Positions 39,930 to 48,787 of a stretch of 48,858 nt of DNA are shown one piece after another. Below the pieces are notes generated by a model. It saw only the letters and a list, made by a program, of their open reading frames with translations. It did no database searches and was not told the DNA's origin. This stretch comes from CAMENZ01 sp041854955 (lineage in GTDB: Bacteria > Bacillota > Clostridia > Peptostreptococcales > Anaerovoracaceae), in NCBI GenBank assembly GCA_041854955.1, contig JBHADF010000033.1, forward strand, positions 1 to 48,858. Reading direction: 5' to 3'. Positions within the stretch are counted from its first letter, which is position 1; each line of letters opens with the position of its first letter. The translations under genes and the position numbers were made by a program.

Positions 39930-41748
39930 TAATAGGATTTTAAAATTCCTATCCCTCTCCCCTGCCCTCATATGGCAGAGCTTTAAATTGAACTGGTATT
40001 TACCTTTGCTCATATTTATGGCCTATTTCGTTTCGGGGATCATGCCTATAATGATTTTGCCCAAGGGATCCGAAGGTTTAGGCGTATATGCTCAGGAATG
40101 CATCAATATGAGCTATAGCCCTTTTTGGATTATAATGATGTTGGCACCTTTGGTAGCGGCCGTTCTTTCCATGAGCTACTATCACACGCCTGAAAAGGCC
40201 TTGGCACTTCACAGCCAGCCCTTTTCCAAATCCAAGCTATACAACAGCCATATTCTATCAGGATGGCTCATGGTCATGATACCTGCTCTGGCAATAGCAC
40301 TGATTTATGTGGGCGTTATGGGGATGGTACCTCCTTTGGAAAGCGGAGATCCTGCCTGTAGCCTTTTGAATGTTGGCAGCTGGCTTTACAACACCGGCGC
40401 CATAATGACCTTCTATTACGGAATCTATGTTTTGGCAGGGTCTCTTGTGGGAAATATTGTGATGCATCTGCTTCTTTCCGGAGTTTTCTTCGGAATATGC
40501 CCTCTCGTGGCCTTCCTCATAGACCTTTACTGCAAGGAATTCATCGTAGGCTATGTGATGCCCATGGAATGGATAAAATTCCTTATGAATGATACCAATC
40601 CTGTTTCACAGGTGGTGATGAGCAGCTTGGAACATATGAATTTCCATTATTTCCTCATGGCGGGTATCGTGATGCTACTTATGGCCCACTTCATATGTCG
40701 CATGGCCAAACTGGAAAAAGTGGGCGATTCCCTGCTCTTCAGATTTACGGAGGAAATTTTAACCATACTCCTTGTATTTGTGGGAATGTCTTTCTTCGGG
40801 TTCTTTGTAAGGAGCTTTGTAAGCACCTTGCCCTCTTTCATCATAGGCATACTCATAGGAATGCTGATTACCTTCCTGGTGGTGAAGATTATCATCAGCC
40901 GTTCCGTAAAGATTTTCACCAAGCAAAACTTGGCCTCCGTACTGACCTGCATCGTCGCTGCCGGTATATTCTGTGCTTTTACTGTCTTTGACTTAACAGG
41001 CATAGGCAAAAAGATTCCTTCTGAGGATGAAATTGATGCGATAAGCGGTCAAAATCTTTCAGCGGCCTTCGAAAACAGCCTTTCCTCCAGCAAACATCTG
41101 GATGAAAAGCAGGCAGGAGCTCCTAACATAAAGGATAAGGCATTTATTGCCAAAGCCTTGGAGCTTCAACAATATATATTAGATAATAAACTGTATGAAA
41201 TTCCCGATAGCGCTGACAATCAAGTACTCATGGGCTGGGGGCTCAACTCCTTCCCCGACACGGTGGTAACGGACCGCATTTCCTTCAGCTATACCTTGAA
41301 AAACGGCAAAATATTTAAGCGAGCTTACACCATAATCCTTGATGACAAGATTGTGGAAAAAATCGATGCTCTGCTTTCAAATATAGCCTACAAGGATATC
41401 GTAAAGGTATCGGACAGCTTTGAACAATCCATTATCTCCATCAGCCTTTCAGGCCCCGATGTGATAACGGGGGAGGGGTCCAATTACAATGAGGACCAAG
41501 GCGCCTACGACACACTGGTTATATCCGACAGAGATCATATCAGAGAGATAGTAGAGGCCTATAACAAGCATCTGTCCTCCTATAGCTACAGAGATGTATA
41601 CAAAAGCAAGTCTGACCGGGGAACCTATAACTATACCATGGACTTCCGCTTTGAAAATATAGATCAGTACATGTGGATTGATTTTTACAGAGATGACACT
41701 TATATGTCGGAATGTCTGAAAAAGTTGGGCTATGAAATCAGGCACTAA
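39916..41748 (+). CDS. ABC-2-type permease with C-terminal DUF6449-like domain
   Basis: This 610-residue protein has about eight hydrophobic segments in residues 15-350 (for example YLPLLIFMAYFVSGIMPIMI, PALAIALIYVGVMGMV, IGILIGMLITFLVVKIII) and then a soluble part of about 250 residues. Residues from about 380 on (KALELQQYILDNK; RISFSYTLKNGKIFKRAYTI; DPVVEKIDALLSN-like) resemble the DUF6449 domain found on permeases next to YtrA-type repressors; the name is from memory. This domain probably lies outside the cell. A strong terminator ends the operon. Confidence 0.85.
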   Translation: MKNSDNRILKFLSLSPALIWQSFKLNWYLPLLIFMAYFVSGIMPIMILPKGSEGLGVYAQECINMSYSPFWIIMMLAPLVAAVLSMSYYHTPEKALALHSQPFSKSKLYNSHILSGWLMVMIPALAIALIYVGVMGMVPPLESGDPACSLLNVGSWLYNTGAIMTFYYGIYVLAGSLVGNIVMHLLLSGVFFGICPLVAFLIDLYCKEFIVGYVMPMEWIKFLMNDTNPVSQVVMSSLEHMNFHYFLMAGIVMLLMAHFICRMAKLEKVGDSLLFRFTEEILTILLVFVGMSFFGFFVRSFVSTLPSFIIGILIGMLITFLVVKIIISRSVKIFTKQNLASVLTCIVAAGIFCAFTVFDLTGIGKKIPSEDEIDAISGQNLSAAFENSLSSSKHLDEKQAGAPNIKDKAFIAKALELQQYILDNKLYEIPDSADNQVLMGWGLNSFPDTVVTDRISFSYTLKNGKIFKRAYTIILDDKIVEKIDALLSNIAYKDIVKVSDSFEQSIISISLSGPDVITGEGSNYNEDQGAYDTLVISDRDHIREIVEAYNKHLSSYSYRDVYKSKSDRGTYNYTMDFRFENIDQYMWIDFYRDDTYMSECLKKLGYEIRH

Positions 41749-41783
41749 AAGTTTTTACGCACACAGTTTCTTAAACCGTACCT

Positions 41784-41812
41784 AAAAGCCTTGTATTATG
41801 CAAGGCTTTTTT
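41784..41812 (+). terminator. Terminator of the GntR-ABC operon
   Basis: A 10-bp stem AAAAGCCTTG (41784-41793) / CAAGGCTTTT (41801-41810), loop TATTATG, then TT. Typical rho-independent terminator. Confidence 0.88.
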
Positions 41813-41819
41813 ATATAAT
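41791..41819 (+). promoter_or_regulatory. Candidate promoter of the transglutaminase gene, embedded in the terminator
   Basis: -35 TTGTAT (41791-41796) lies inside the terminator hairpin; 17-bp spacer; -10 TATAAT (41814-41819). A small hairpin GAGGT/ACCTC (41828-41843) lies in the leader, before the GGGGAAAG ribosome site. Confidence 0.45.
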
Positions 41820-41877
41820 GGTTTTATGAGGTTTTGCGACCTCTATTTATAAGAGATTAAAATAAAGGGGAAAGACA

Positions 41878-44424
41878 ATGAAGGAGCACAATTTAACGAG
41901 GAAATTTTTAAAGTCTGTTTTAACGGTCACCATGATTCTGTCACTGATTATGGGTATGACGGCCATTCCCGCCTATGCCAGGCTTGAAGAGGTCAACTAT
42001 CCTGTAAAGGTGACATCTTTTAAATCTACGGATAATTTAGACAAGGAATACTTAAGAGTCTATGCCAAGGAGAACGGTGTTTTAAAGGTAATTTACCGCA
42101 CACCCCTTAAGGCGGATGTCTTCTATCTTTCTTTATATAAAGTGGGAACGGAAAGCAGAGATATGAAGCTGGATATTCCCATCCTGCCCATTACCGATAC
42201 GGCCTCCGACGGGACCCAGACCTACGGCTTTACATATCTTTTCGATACCGCCTCCTATGACATACCTAACGGAAACTACAATCTCTACCTTAAAAGAGGA
42301 GGCTTAAACGCGGAGACCGGTGAATTCGAAAACCTTTCCAACGGTATCCTCTATAAAAATATGGAGCTTAGGGTCGCAGACAAAAATGTCCATATTCTTA
42401 AATACATGGATGTCATAAACAAGAATCGTGAAATCAGTCAAATCGGAAACCTGTATCCTATGGAAAGATATCTTGACAATACTCTTTCCGATATAACCTT
42501 CGTCATGAGAGATCCGGCCACAAAGGTTTATGATACTATGACGGAGAATAAAATATCATATATAAAGACCGTTTCCGACAAGGTCACGGCCGGAGCCGTC
42601 AGCGATTATGATAAGCTTTTGAAAATATACGAGTATACTGCGGGCAACTTCTACTATGATACTATTGCCTTCAAGACCCATTCCCTTCAGTATGCCAACC
42701 CTTATGACAATATTTACAGCTTTGAAAACCAGACAAGCGGCCCCAATGCCAACATGGGTAAGGTTGCCACCACATGTCAAGGCTATTCCGCCATTTTCCT
42801 GGCACTGGCCAGAGCTCAAAGCATCCCTACCCGCTTCATCTACGGACACAGATTAGCCGTTCCTTCCAATGACTGGATTACAGAGTCCAATATCGATGTT
42901 TTGGACCATTGGTGGGTTGAGGCCTATGTAAACGGTCGCTGGATTTTCGTAGATCCTACGGTGGGAACTACCAGCAGATATAACAAAAATACGGGAAGCT
43001 GGCTATATAGCGGCGTTACAAACTATACTTACTTTGATCCTTCTGAGGACCAGATAGCCACAAGCCATGTTTCCATGAACGTTTACCCCGACTATCGTAA
43101 ACACGTATACCTGACTAACGAGCACGAATCCGAGTTCATAGGCAAATTCCTTGAACAGCCCGCCGACTCCGATGACGGTCTTTCCTTCTTCGGTGCAGCG
43201 ACTAACGGTTCGCTTCTTAACCAGGCCTACAATTTTGCAGAGCTTTCCACCTGGGGTAACGGTAAGCGAGTTGACTTCCAGTTGGACGGCAAGGGCAACG
43301 TGCAACAAATACGCTGGAACAACTACGGTCTTTCCGGCAAAGCAGATTTTTCCGACTTTACCAAAATGACCCTGTTTTCTGCTCATGGAAACAGCCTGAC
43401 TTCAGCCAAGTTATCAGGGGACAGCAATCTTTCCAGAGTGTTCCTCATGAACAACAAGCTGGAATCTTTGGATTTAACCGACTGCTTTAAGCTTTCCTAT
43501 GTGAGAGTCCAAAAGAACCCTATGAAGGACTTGTCCATCTATGTAAACGGAAGCAACAGAACCTTCCAAAGCGGAGACAACGGTACCTTCTATTTCACCA
43601 TAAATACAGCCTATAAAAACAGCAGCTTCTCCCTGTATTCCAGACCGGATATAGGGTATAAGGTGGATGGAATCTACGATGCCGACGGTCAGAAGGTTGC
43701 GGCCAGAAAGACTTACCATTTCACACCTAAATCAGGTAGCTACAAAATCTCCTTCGGTCTTGACCCCAACAGCTACAAATACACCCTCAGCAAGGATGAC
43801 AGCCAAGGCTCCAAAAAGCCTTACATAAAGGCCCTTGTAAAGAGATTGACAGCGCTGGGATATGTGGCCGACTTTGATATAAACGCCGAAACCTTATCCT
43901 ACGATGACAGGGTCTACGAAGGTGTTAGGAAGTTCCAAATAGTTAACGGCCTTTTGGATGATGGCGTAGTGGACAAAACCACCTGGGGCAAAATTTTCGA
44001 TAATTCCGCCCTGGCTATGGTTTCCGACTCGGAATACGGTCAGCTGTTATCCGATTATGAGGCGGCAAAGGAAGCCAATAAGACTGTTTCCGAAAGCTTC
44101 GGCAGCTTGTCCTTAAAGGTATCCTCTGCCTATGAAAACAAAAAAATAAAGCTCTCTTGGGATTTGACCGGCTCAGATTCCGACAGCATCTTCAGCACAA
44201 ACAAAGCTGCTGTCAAGGGCTTTGAAATCTACAGATCCGCAGATAAGAATGTCGGATTCGCTAAGATCAGCGATATCAAAGGCAGCAGCGACACGTCCTT
44301 CGTAGATAACGGTTCCCTCACCAAGGGTACCAAGTACTACTATAAGGTGAGAGCCTACGCTGTAGTATACGGTAAAATCTACTATTCCGGTTGGTCCAAT
44401 CTGGCCGTGAGAAAGGCTAAATAA
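41878..44424 (+). CDS. Secreted multidomain transglutaminase-like protein
   Basis: This 848-residue protein has a signal peptide (about 1-35, ending AIPAYA). Next come a beta-rich N-domain, a transglutaminase-like cysteine protease fold (about 230-400) with the triad C in TTCQGYSAIFLALARA, H in DHWWVEAYVNGRW and D in FVDPTVG, a leucine-rich-like stretch (LTSAKLSGDSNLSRVFLMNN), a peptidoglycan-binding-like repeat (about 645-705; VYEGVRKFQIVNGLLDDGVVD), and a fibronectin type III-like C-terminus. No sorting signal or membrane anchor is seen, so wall binding would be non-covalent. Likely a peptidase or cross-linking enzyme at the cell surface (inference). Confidence 0.85.
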   Translation: MKEHNLTRKFLKSVLTVTMILSLIMGMTAIPAYARLEEVNYPVKVTSFKSTDNLDKEYLRVYAKENGVLKVIYRTPLKADVFYLSLYKVGTESRDMKLDIPILPITDTASDGTQTYGFTYLFDTASYDIPNGNYNLYLKRGGLNAETGEFENLSNGILYKNMELRVADKNVHILKYMDVINKNREISQIGNLYPMERYLDNTLSDITFVMRDPATKVYDTMTENKISYIKTVSDKVTAGAVSDYDKLLKIYEYTAGNFYYDTIAFKTHSLQYANPYDNIYSFENQTSGPNANMGKVATTCQGYSAIFLALARAQSIPTRFIYGHRLAVPSNDWITESNIDVLDHWWVEAYVNGRWIFVDPTVGTTSRYNKNTGSWLYSGVTNYTYFDPSEDQIATSHVSMNVYPDYRKHVYLTNEHESEFIGKFLEQPADSDDGLSFFGAATNGSLLNQAYNFAELSTWGNGKRVDFQLDGKGNVQQIRWNNYGLSGKADFSDFTKMTLFSAHGNSLTSAKLSGDSNLSRVFLMNNKLESLDLTDCFKLSYVRVQKNPMKDLSIYVNGSNRTFQSGDNGTFYFTINTAYKNSSFSLYSRPDIGYKVDGIYDADGQKVAARKTYHFTPKSGSYKISFGLDPNSYKYTLSKDDSQGSKKPYIKALVKRLTALGYVADFDINAETLSYDDRVYEGVRKFQIVNGLLDDGVVDKTTWGKIFDNSALAMVSDSEYGQLLSDYEAAKEANKTVSESFGSLSLKVSSAYENKKIKLSWDLTGSDSDSIFSTNKAAVKGFEIYRSADKNVGFAKISDIKGSSDTSFVDNGSLTKGTKYYYKVRAYAVVYGKIYYSGWSNLAVRKAK

Positions 44425-44447
44425 GCTTTCATAATTAATCAAACTAA

Positions 44448-44501
44448 AAAAGAGTGGGCTGAAGATATTTTCCTTTGATATATCTTCATACTCACTCTTT
44501 T
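44448..44501. terminator. Bidirectional terminator between the transglutaminase and lipid kinase genes
   Basis: Outer stem AAAAGAGTG (44448-44456) / CACTCTTTT (44493-44501), and inner stem GAAGATAT (44461-44468) / ATATCTTC (44480-44487). A/T runs flank both sides, between converging genes. Confidence 0.78.
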
Positions 44502-44520
44502 ATATTTCTCTGAGACTTCC

Positions 44521-45408
44521 CTATTTATTTATAAGGTCTATGGCATGATGCCTGTTGACTATGGTTATCTTTTCGCATCCCTCCTGGTATTCGCCGTCCA
44601 GGGACCAGGACATGTCGGCGGGAGCTTCTATTTCAAAGTGTTCGCCCCCCACGAAGATAACCTTATCCGTATTGTCAAAATCCTGCATTGTAAGCACGTG
44701 TATTATTTCCGTCAACTCCAGAAAATCCTTAGGCGATTTGACCAAAAGCATTTCCAAAAGGCCGTCGCTCATATCCACAACCTCAGGATCCAGTTTCAAT
44801 ATGCCTCCCATAGAGGTGGCATTTGTAATAGCTCCGAAGATGTAATCGTCTTCATAAACCTTGTCGCCGGAAACTATTTTAATGTGCTCCGCCTTTATAT
44901 TGGTCAGGGAATTGAGGCCCTCTAAAATGTAGGCCAGATGGCCCAAGGCGTTTTTCACGTTTTGTGGGGTGGAATAGGATGCCTTGGTAAAGGCCCCGAA
45001 GGAAGCCACGTAGGAAAATATTCTGTCGTTAAATTGTCCCACATCTAAGGGTGCCGGTTTTCCTGAAACTATGTTTTTTGCCGCATCCATAATATTTCTG
45101 GAAATGTTAAGGCTCTGGGCTAAATCGTTGGTGCTGCCTGAAGGGATATACCCTATGGGAACACGCTTTCCTGAAGCTATGAGACCGGAAACTACCTCCG
45201 TAAAGGTTCCGTCTCCCCCTATGGCAACCACTAAGTCCACCTCCTCAGCCAGTCTTTTCACCTGTTCTTCTCCGTCACCGCTCTTCTGGGTAACGACAAC
45301 TATGGACAAATACCCCTCTGCCGCCAGCATATCGGCTATGTCCGTAAGGAAGCGGTTGGCCTTCTTCGTGCCGGAAAACGGATTTATAACTATAAGTGCC
45401 TTCTTCAT
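44521..45408 (-). CDS. Diacylglycerol/lipid kinase family protein (DagK/YegS type)
   Basis: This 295-residue kinase has the DAGK catalytic pattern: VINPFSGTKKA near the start, VVAIGGDGTFTEVVSGL (nucleotide loop GGDGT), and IPSGSTNDLAQSL where the family has GTxNDFA, followed by the C-terminal beta domain (APLDVGQFNDRIFSYVASFG). It phosphorylates diacylglycerol, undecaprenol or another lipid; which one is unknown. It starts 17 bp after the BrkB gene with AAAGGGG upstream and ends at a bidirectional terminator, as the third gene of the rdgB operon. Confidence 0.9.
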   Translation of the reverse strand: MKKALIVINPFSGTKKANRFLTDIADMLAAEGYLSIVVVTQKSGDGEEQVKRLAEEVDLVVAIGGDGTFTEVVSGLIASGKRVPIGYIPSGSTNDLAQSLNISRNIMDAAKNIVSGKPAPLDVGQFNDRIFSYVASFGAFTKASYSTPQNVKNALGHLAYILEGLNSLTNIKAEHIKIVSGDKVYEDDYIFGAITNATSMGGILKLDPEVVDMSDGLLEMLLVKSPKDFLELTEIIHVLTMQDFDNTDKVIFVGGEHFEIEAPADMSWSLDGEYQEGCEKITIVNRHHAIDLINK

Positions 45409-45424
45409 AACTTACCCCTTTGAA

Positions 45425-46321
45425 TTAAAAAATATTTATGGGCTTGCGCCTTTCTACCATGTGGTCAGGTATAGGTACCGGATTTTTGCTTCTGGTGGCC
45501 CACCACACTCTGTTGAGAGTAATGCCCAAGCACAGAACCCAGGCTATGAGCCAGAACCATATCAAAAGCATTACTATGTTGGCCATGGAACCGTAGAGAA
45601 TGTCGTTTCTCGTATTCAAAACCAAGTACTTGTTGTATATAAAGTTTACTATGACAAAGCCTACGGAGGAAAACAGGCTCCCCGGTATTATATCCTTAAA
45701 AGGAAATCTTTTGCTGGGCATAACGTAATATATGTATGAAATCATAAAAAAGTATAGCAGGGTTACAAAGAACCATCTCAAGGTCATCCATACATTGTTT
45801 GCCACATCAAGAGCCTTTCCGGGTCCCAATATAAGCTTTAAAATAATTGGAAGATAGACCAATACCACCAAAGCCACCACCAGAGTCATGAGGACTATAA
45901 AAATCGTCACCACAGCCCTTATTCTGTCTCTCAGAAAGCTTTTCCCGATGAAGGTTCCGTCGGACAAGGTATAGTTGGTTATCCTCAGCAGAGAAAACTG
46001 GGTTTTGGAAGCTGCCCACAGGGCTGTAAGTGCCATGAATATATTGTTGGCACCGGAGGGATGGTATCTCAAAAGTCCGTTGATGGCTCTGGCACCTTCT
46101 CCGGTCATATTAACATTGGCCCACACCTGTATTTCCTCTATGGACAGGGAAAATATGCCGAGGAGCTGTGATATGAGTATAGCCGTAGGCAAAACAGACA
46201 GGAAAAGATAGAAGGCCAGCTGTGCCGCTACCCCCTGATAATAGGGATCCTGAAACTGTTCCAATTCCAACTTAATGAGAAGCTTAAACCGCTCCCATGC
46301 TTTTTTACCGGTTTTTTTCAT
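45425..46321 (-). CDS. YihY/BrkB-family inner membrane protein
   Basis: This 298-residue protein has about six hydrophobic segments and the family's recognisable blocks: AAQLAFYLFLSVLPTAILIS near 35, LWAASKTQFSLLRITNYT, RWFFVTLLYFFMISYIYYVMP and GSLFSSVGFVIVNFIYNKY. The family was once called ribonuclease BN in error; a transporter or flippase role is often suggested but unproven. The ATG at 46321 (GGAAAG upstream) is preferred to a TTG just before it. It overlaps rdgB by 17 nt. Confidence 0.88.
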   Translation of the reverse strand: MKKTGKKAWERFKLLIKLELEQFQDPYYQGVAAQLAFYLFLSVLPTAILISQLLGIFSLSIEEIQVWANVNMTGEGARAINGLLRYHPSGANNIFMALTALWAASKTQFSLLRITNYTLSDGTFIGKSFLRDRIRAVVTIFIVLMTLVVALVVLVYLPIILKLILGPGKALDVANNVWMTLRWFFVTLLYFFMISYIYYVMPSKRFPFKDIIPGSLFSSVGFVIVNFIYNKYLVLNTRNDILYGSMANIVMLLIWFWLIAWVLCLGITLNRVWWATRSKNPVPIPDHMVERRKPINIF

Positions 46322-46910
46322 CAATCAATCTTTCCAGCTCCTTGAGAGCTTTCCCACGATGACTTATTTCGTTCTTTACGGCGGCACCCAGCTGGGCAAA
46401 GGTCTGATTATAGCCTTCCGGGATAAAGATGGGGTCATAGCCGAAGCCGCCTTCCCCTACAGGTGCCATGGCGATTTCTCCCCGGCAAATGCCTTTTGCC
46501 ACTAACTTCCTTCCGTCAGGATAGAGCAAGGTTATTACAGTTTCAAAGTGAGCGTTTCGCTCTCCCCGCGGCACATTTTCCATGAGCTTCAGAACCTTCT
46601 CCATGTTCTTCATGTCGTTGCCCTCTTCTCCGGAAAACCTGGCCGAAAAAACTCCCGGGGCTCCTCCCAGATAATCCACCATAAGGCCGGAATCATCGGC
46701 CATGGCCGGCATTCCGCAGGCCTCCATGATTACCTTGGCCTTCTTTAGGGAATTCTCCTCAAAGGTTTTGCCGTCTTCCACTATGTCCAGCTCCGGAGGA
46801 ACACCTGCCATATCTCTCGTGATGACATCTATGCCCCACTTGGCCATTATCTCCTTTATTTCAGCGACTTTTCCGCGATTTTTAGTAGCGACTACTATGC
46901 AGCTTTTCAT
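46305..46910 (-). CDS. rdgB: XTP/dITP diphosphatase (RdgB/HAM1)
   Basis: This 201-residue enzyme removes ITP, dITP and XTP from the nucleotide pool. Seen: VVATKNRGKVAEIKEIM at the start, ADDSGLMVDYLGGAPGVFSARF (shortened: DDSGLMVDYLGGAPGVFSAR), GEGGFGYDPIFIPEG and KNEISHRGKALKEL, all family signatures. The frame extends to a GTG at 46943, but the ATG at 46910 has AAGGAG 7 nt upstream. It is the first gene of the rdgB-brkB-dagK operon. Confidence 0.95.
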   Translation of the reverse strand: MKSCIVVATKNRGKVAEIKEIMAKWGIDVITRDMAGVPPELDIVEDGKTFEENSLKKAKVIMEACGMPAMADDSGLMVDYLGGAPGVFSARFSGEEGNDMKNMEKVLKLMENVPRGERNAHFETVITLLYPDGRKLVAKGICRGEIAMAPVGEGGFGYDPIFIPEGYNQTFAQLGAAVKNEISHRGKALKELERLIDEKNR

Positions 46911-46958
46911 CCTCAATCTCCTTCGGCCGCCTTCTGGGGCCACAGTTTTCTACCATAT

Positions 46959-46980
46959 ATTGTAACACATTTACAATGTG
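46959..46980 (-). promoter_or_regulatory. Candidate rdgB promoter region with nested inverted repeats
   Basis: A minus-strand -10 TACAAT (46959-46964) overlaps TTGTAA-CACAT-TTACAA (46960-46976), which in turn overlaps CACATT-TAC-AATGTG (46966-46980). The -35 is poor. A regulator site is possible. Confidence 0.35.
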
Positions 46981-46990
46981 AATGCATTAA

Positions 46991-47028
46991 AAATATAGGG
47001 GTATGGCTTTCTCAATGCCCCTATATTT
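46991..47028 (-). terminator. Terminator after the paralogue cluster
   Basis: An 11-bp stem AAATATAGGGG (46991-47001) / CCCCTATATTT (47018-47028); the minus strand continues TTTTTAATG. It closes the 47051-48641 gene run. Confidence 0.82.
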
Positions 47029-47050
47029 GTTATTTTTAAGTAGATAATGG

Positions 47051-47524
47051 CTAATCCCTATTATTCTCCACGGGATGCTCTTTAGCTAAAGCTTCCAAGA
47101 AATCCAAAATCGCCTTTTTCTCCTTTCTTAACAAGAATTTACGAAAATTTGTCTCCCATTTTGTTGTCAAGAAATCCGCGCAAAACATAAGTAATACCGG
47201 TAATGTGAAAATGAATTTTATATCTCCTGCAATCATTAAAAAAAGTACCACAAATAAGATAAACGCAATATGGATTCTATATAACCCTTTATGCAACGAA
47301 AATCCCCCCTGCACTATAGTCACATCTTCCTCTTCCCTCAAATCGGCAGAAAAGAAAATTTGGCGATACCAAACCTCTATGTCCCCTACAAGTTTTGCCT
47401 TACCGATAGTGACTTTAGTCCCTGAATTCTCTATGTTGAAGCCTTCTTCCTTGCCCCTTCTCTCAATAAGGTTTGCCGCTTCTTGAATCGGTAGCCCTAT
47501 ATTATAGCAGTATTTCTCGGCCAT
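47051..47524 (-). CDS. Small two-helix membrane protein, paralogue 1
   Basis: This 157-residue protein of unknown function is a full-length paralogue of the gene at 48177-48641. Shared: MAEKYxYxIGL and NLIER with EEGF at the N-terminus, a hydrophobic pair in the middle (IHIAFILFVVLFLMIAGDI, FIFTLPVLLMFCADFL), and a C-terminal RKEKKAILDFLEALAKEHP. The N-terminal part (about 1-80) is soluble and charged. The frame opens further upstream to 47572, but GGAGG sits 8 nt before the ATG at 47524 and the paralogue starts at the same place. An immunity-type role is possible (inference). Confidence 0.7.
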   Translation of the reverse strand: MAEKYCYNIGLPIQEAANLIERRGKEEGFNIENSGTKVTIGKAKLVGDIEVWYRQIFFSADLREEEDVTIVQGGFSLHKGLYRIHIAFILFVVLFLMIAGDIKFIFTLPVLLMFCADFLTTKWETNFRKFLLRKEKKAILDFLEALAKEHPVENNRD

Positions 47525-47665
47525 TATTAATGCCTCCTCAAGTTGAATTTTAATCTTGCAATTCAAATACATCTCCTGCTCGCTTTTCTCACCGAAGGCT
47601 AATTTCCCATTGATTTTGCTCTAACGGCTGAGTTTCAGAAATTTCTACCAATTGATGCTTTTTTT
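47525..47665 (-). repeat. Duplicated leader, copy 1
   Basis: This region matches the leader of the 48177-48641 gene. Exact shared blocks include TGATTTTGCTCTAACGG (plus strand 47611-47627), GAAGGCTAATTT and CTCGCTTTTC. It begins with the tail codons KKSINW and a stop on the minus strand (copy 2 has KRSINW and a stop). The duplication therefore spans the end of one gene, a leader and the next gene. Confidence 0.75.
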
Positions 47666-47693
47666 GTCGAACTCAACTCTTTGCAATTTCATT

Positions 47694-48119
47694 TCACTTA
47701 CGCTTAAATATCCACTTGGGGTTGCGGGGTTTTGCGAAAATTCCACAAATTATAAAGTAAACGATTATTAAAATCTGGATAGGAAGATATATATACCCAA
47801 CACAAAAAGCAATTTGTATAGGTATGCCTCCCGAAAGTTCAAAATTACAGTGTCCAAAATAAACTATCTGCAATATAATGCCGCTTACATTCACCCCCAA
47901 TAGACACAACAGTTGCAAAAACATAACAAATATTAGCAAGCATTGGCTGGCCAGGCTTGTCAAAGTTATTTCTCCTTCGGGAATATCCCTTACATAAAGT
48001 AATTTCCTCATCTTTTGAGAAGGGTTGAAATAAAAGAAATCTTTTTCTCCGGCAGCATCTCTGGAACCAAACAAAAATACGCCTATTATGAATAAGATTC
48101 CCATCAAAGTTAGCTTCAT
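47694..48119 (-). CDS. Small hydrophobic membrane protein of unknown function
   Basis: This 141-residue protein is not recognised. It has an N-terminal hydrophobic stretch (MKLTLMGILFIIGVFLFGSR), a polar section (DFFYFNPSQKMRKLLYVRD) and two more hydrophobic segments (LLIFVMFLQLLCLLGVNVSG, YIYLPIQILIIVYFIICGI), ending in a basic tail. AAGGAG precedes the ATG. It lies between two paralogous genes and is unrelated to them in sequence. An overlapping 102-codon frame is rejected because it has no comparable ribosome site and no protein-like character. Confidence 0.6.
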   Translation of the reverse strand: MKLTLMGILFIIGVFLFGSRDAAGEKDFFYFNPSQKMRKLLYVRDIPEGEITLTSLASQCLLIFVMFLQLLCLLGVNVSGIILQIVYFGHCNFELSGGIPIQIAFCVGYIYLPIQILIIVYFIICGIFAKPRNPKWIFKRK

Positions 48120-48176
48120 CCTTTTTTCTCCTTAATATTGCCATGGATGACATTTTCAGCTTCCATATATATCGTT

Positions 48177-48641
48177 CTATATTCTCTTCTTTGCAGGATG
48201 TTCTATAGCAATAGATTCCAATAAGCCCAAAATCATATCTTTTTCTTTTCTATAGAAATGCCTATTCGGTCGGATTATGGGCATAATTATTAATCCCCAC
48301 ATCAAAAGAACTGATACTATCTTAGGGTCAGTATCCCATCCTAATGTCCACCAGCCTGACAGTGTAAATAAAATCCAAAAGATTACTGCAATTACATAAA
48401 TAGATTTACGGAAATCAAATTTACCATCTATTATCGTATTGTTTTTATCCTCTCTCAGCTTCGCAATTAGGGAAGACTGCCTTCCTGTATACTCTATCCC
48501 AAACCAAATTTTAGTCTTCCAAATAAAGATTTCCTTACTCGCAAACTCCACATGAAAGCCCTCTTCCCGAGATTTTCTCTCTATGAGATTTTCCGTTTCT
48601 TTTAGCGAAAGACCTATGTGGTATCTATATTTCTCGGCCAT
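48177..48641 (-). CDS. Small two-helix membrane protein, paralogue 2
   Basis: This 154-residue protein is a paralogue of the gene at 47051-47524, aligned over its whole length (MAEKYRYHIGL, NLIERKSREEGF, two central hydrophobic segments, YRKEKDMILGLLESIAIEHP). The two differ most in the central part (about 45-110). GGGGAGG precedes the ATG. Neither the family nor the function is recognised. Tandem divergent copies of small membrane proteins are typical of immunity or resistance proteins, which is only a suggestion here. Confidence 0.7.
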   Translation of the reverse strand: MAEKYRYHIGLSLKETENLIERKSREEGFHVEFASKEIFIWKTKIWFGIEYTGRQSSLIAKLREDKNNTIIDGKFDFRKSIYVIAVIFWILFTLSGWWTLGWDTDPKIVSVLLMWGLIIMPIIRPNRHFYRKEKDMILGLLESIAIEHPAKKRI

Positions 48642-48787
48642 TATTCATGCCTCCCCAGGTTAAATTTTATTCTTGTAAATTAAAACACATATCACCCTAC
48701 TCGCTTTTCGAACAGAAGGCTAATTTGCAACTGATTTTGCTCTAACGGTAAAAATTGGGGGAATTGTTACCAGTTGATACTCCTTTT
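48642..48787 (-). repeat. Duplicated leader, copy 2
   Basis: Homologue of 47525-47665, sharing the 17-bp block at 48732-48748, the ribosome-site context (GGAGGCATNAATAATGGCCGAGAAATA on the minus strand, given here only in outline), and the upstream tail codons. Both copies contain broken reading frames of similar sequence. Confidence 0.75.

Noticed and set aside
47845..48153. 102-codon frame overlapping the 141-residue membrane protein
   Set aside because: The 141-residue frame has a better ribosome site and membrane-protein character; this one is Arg/Phe/Cys-rich without recognisable structure.
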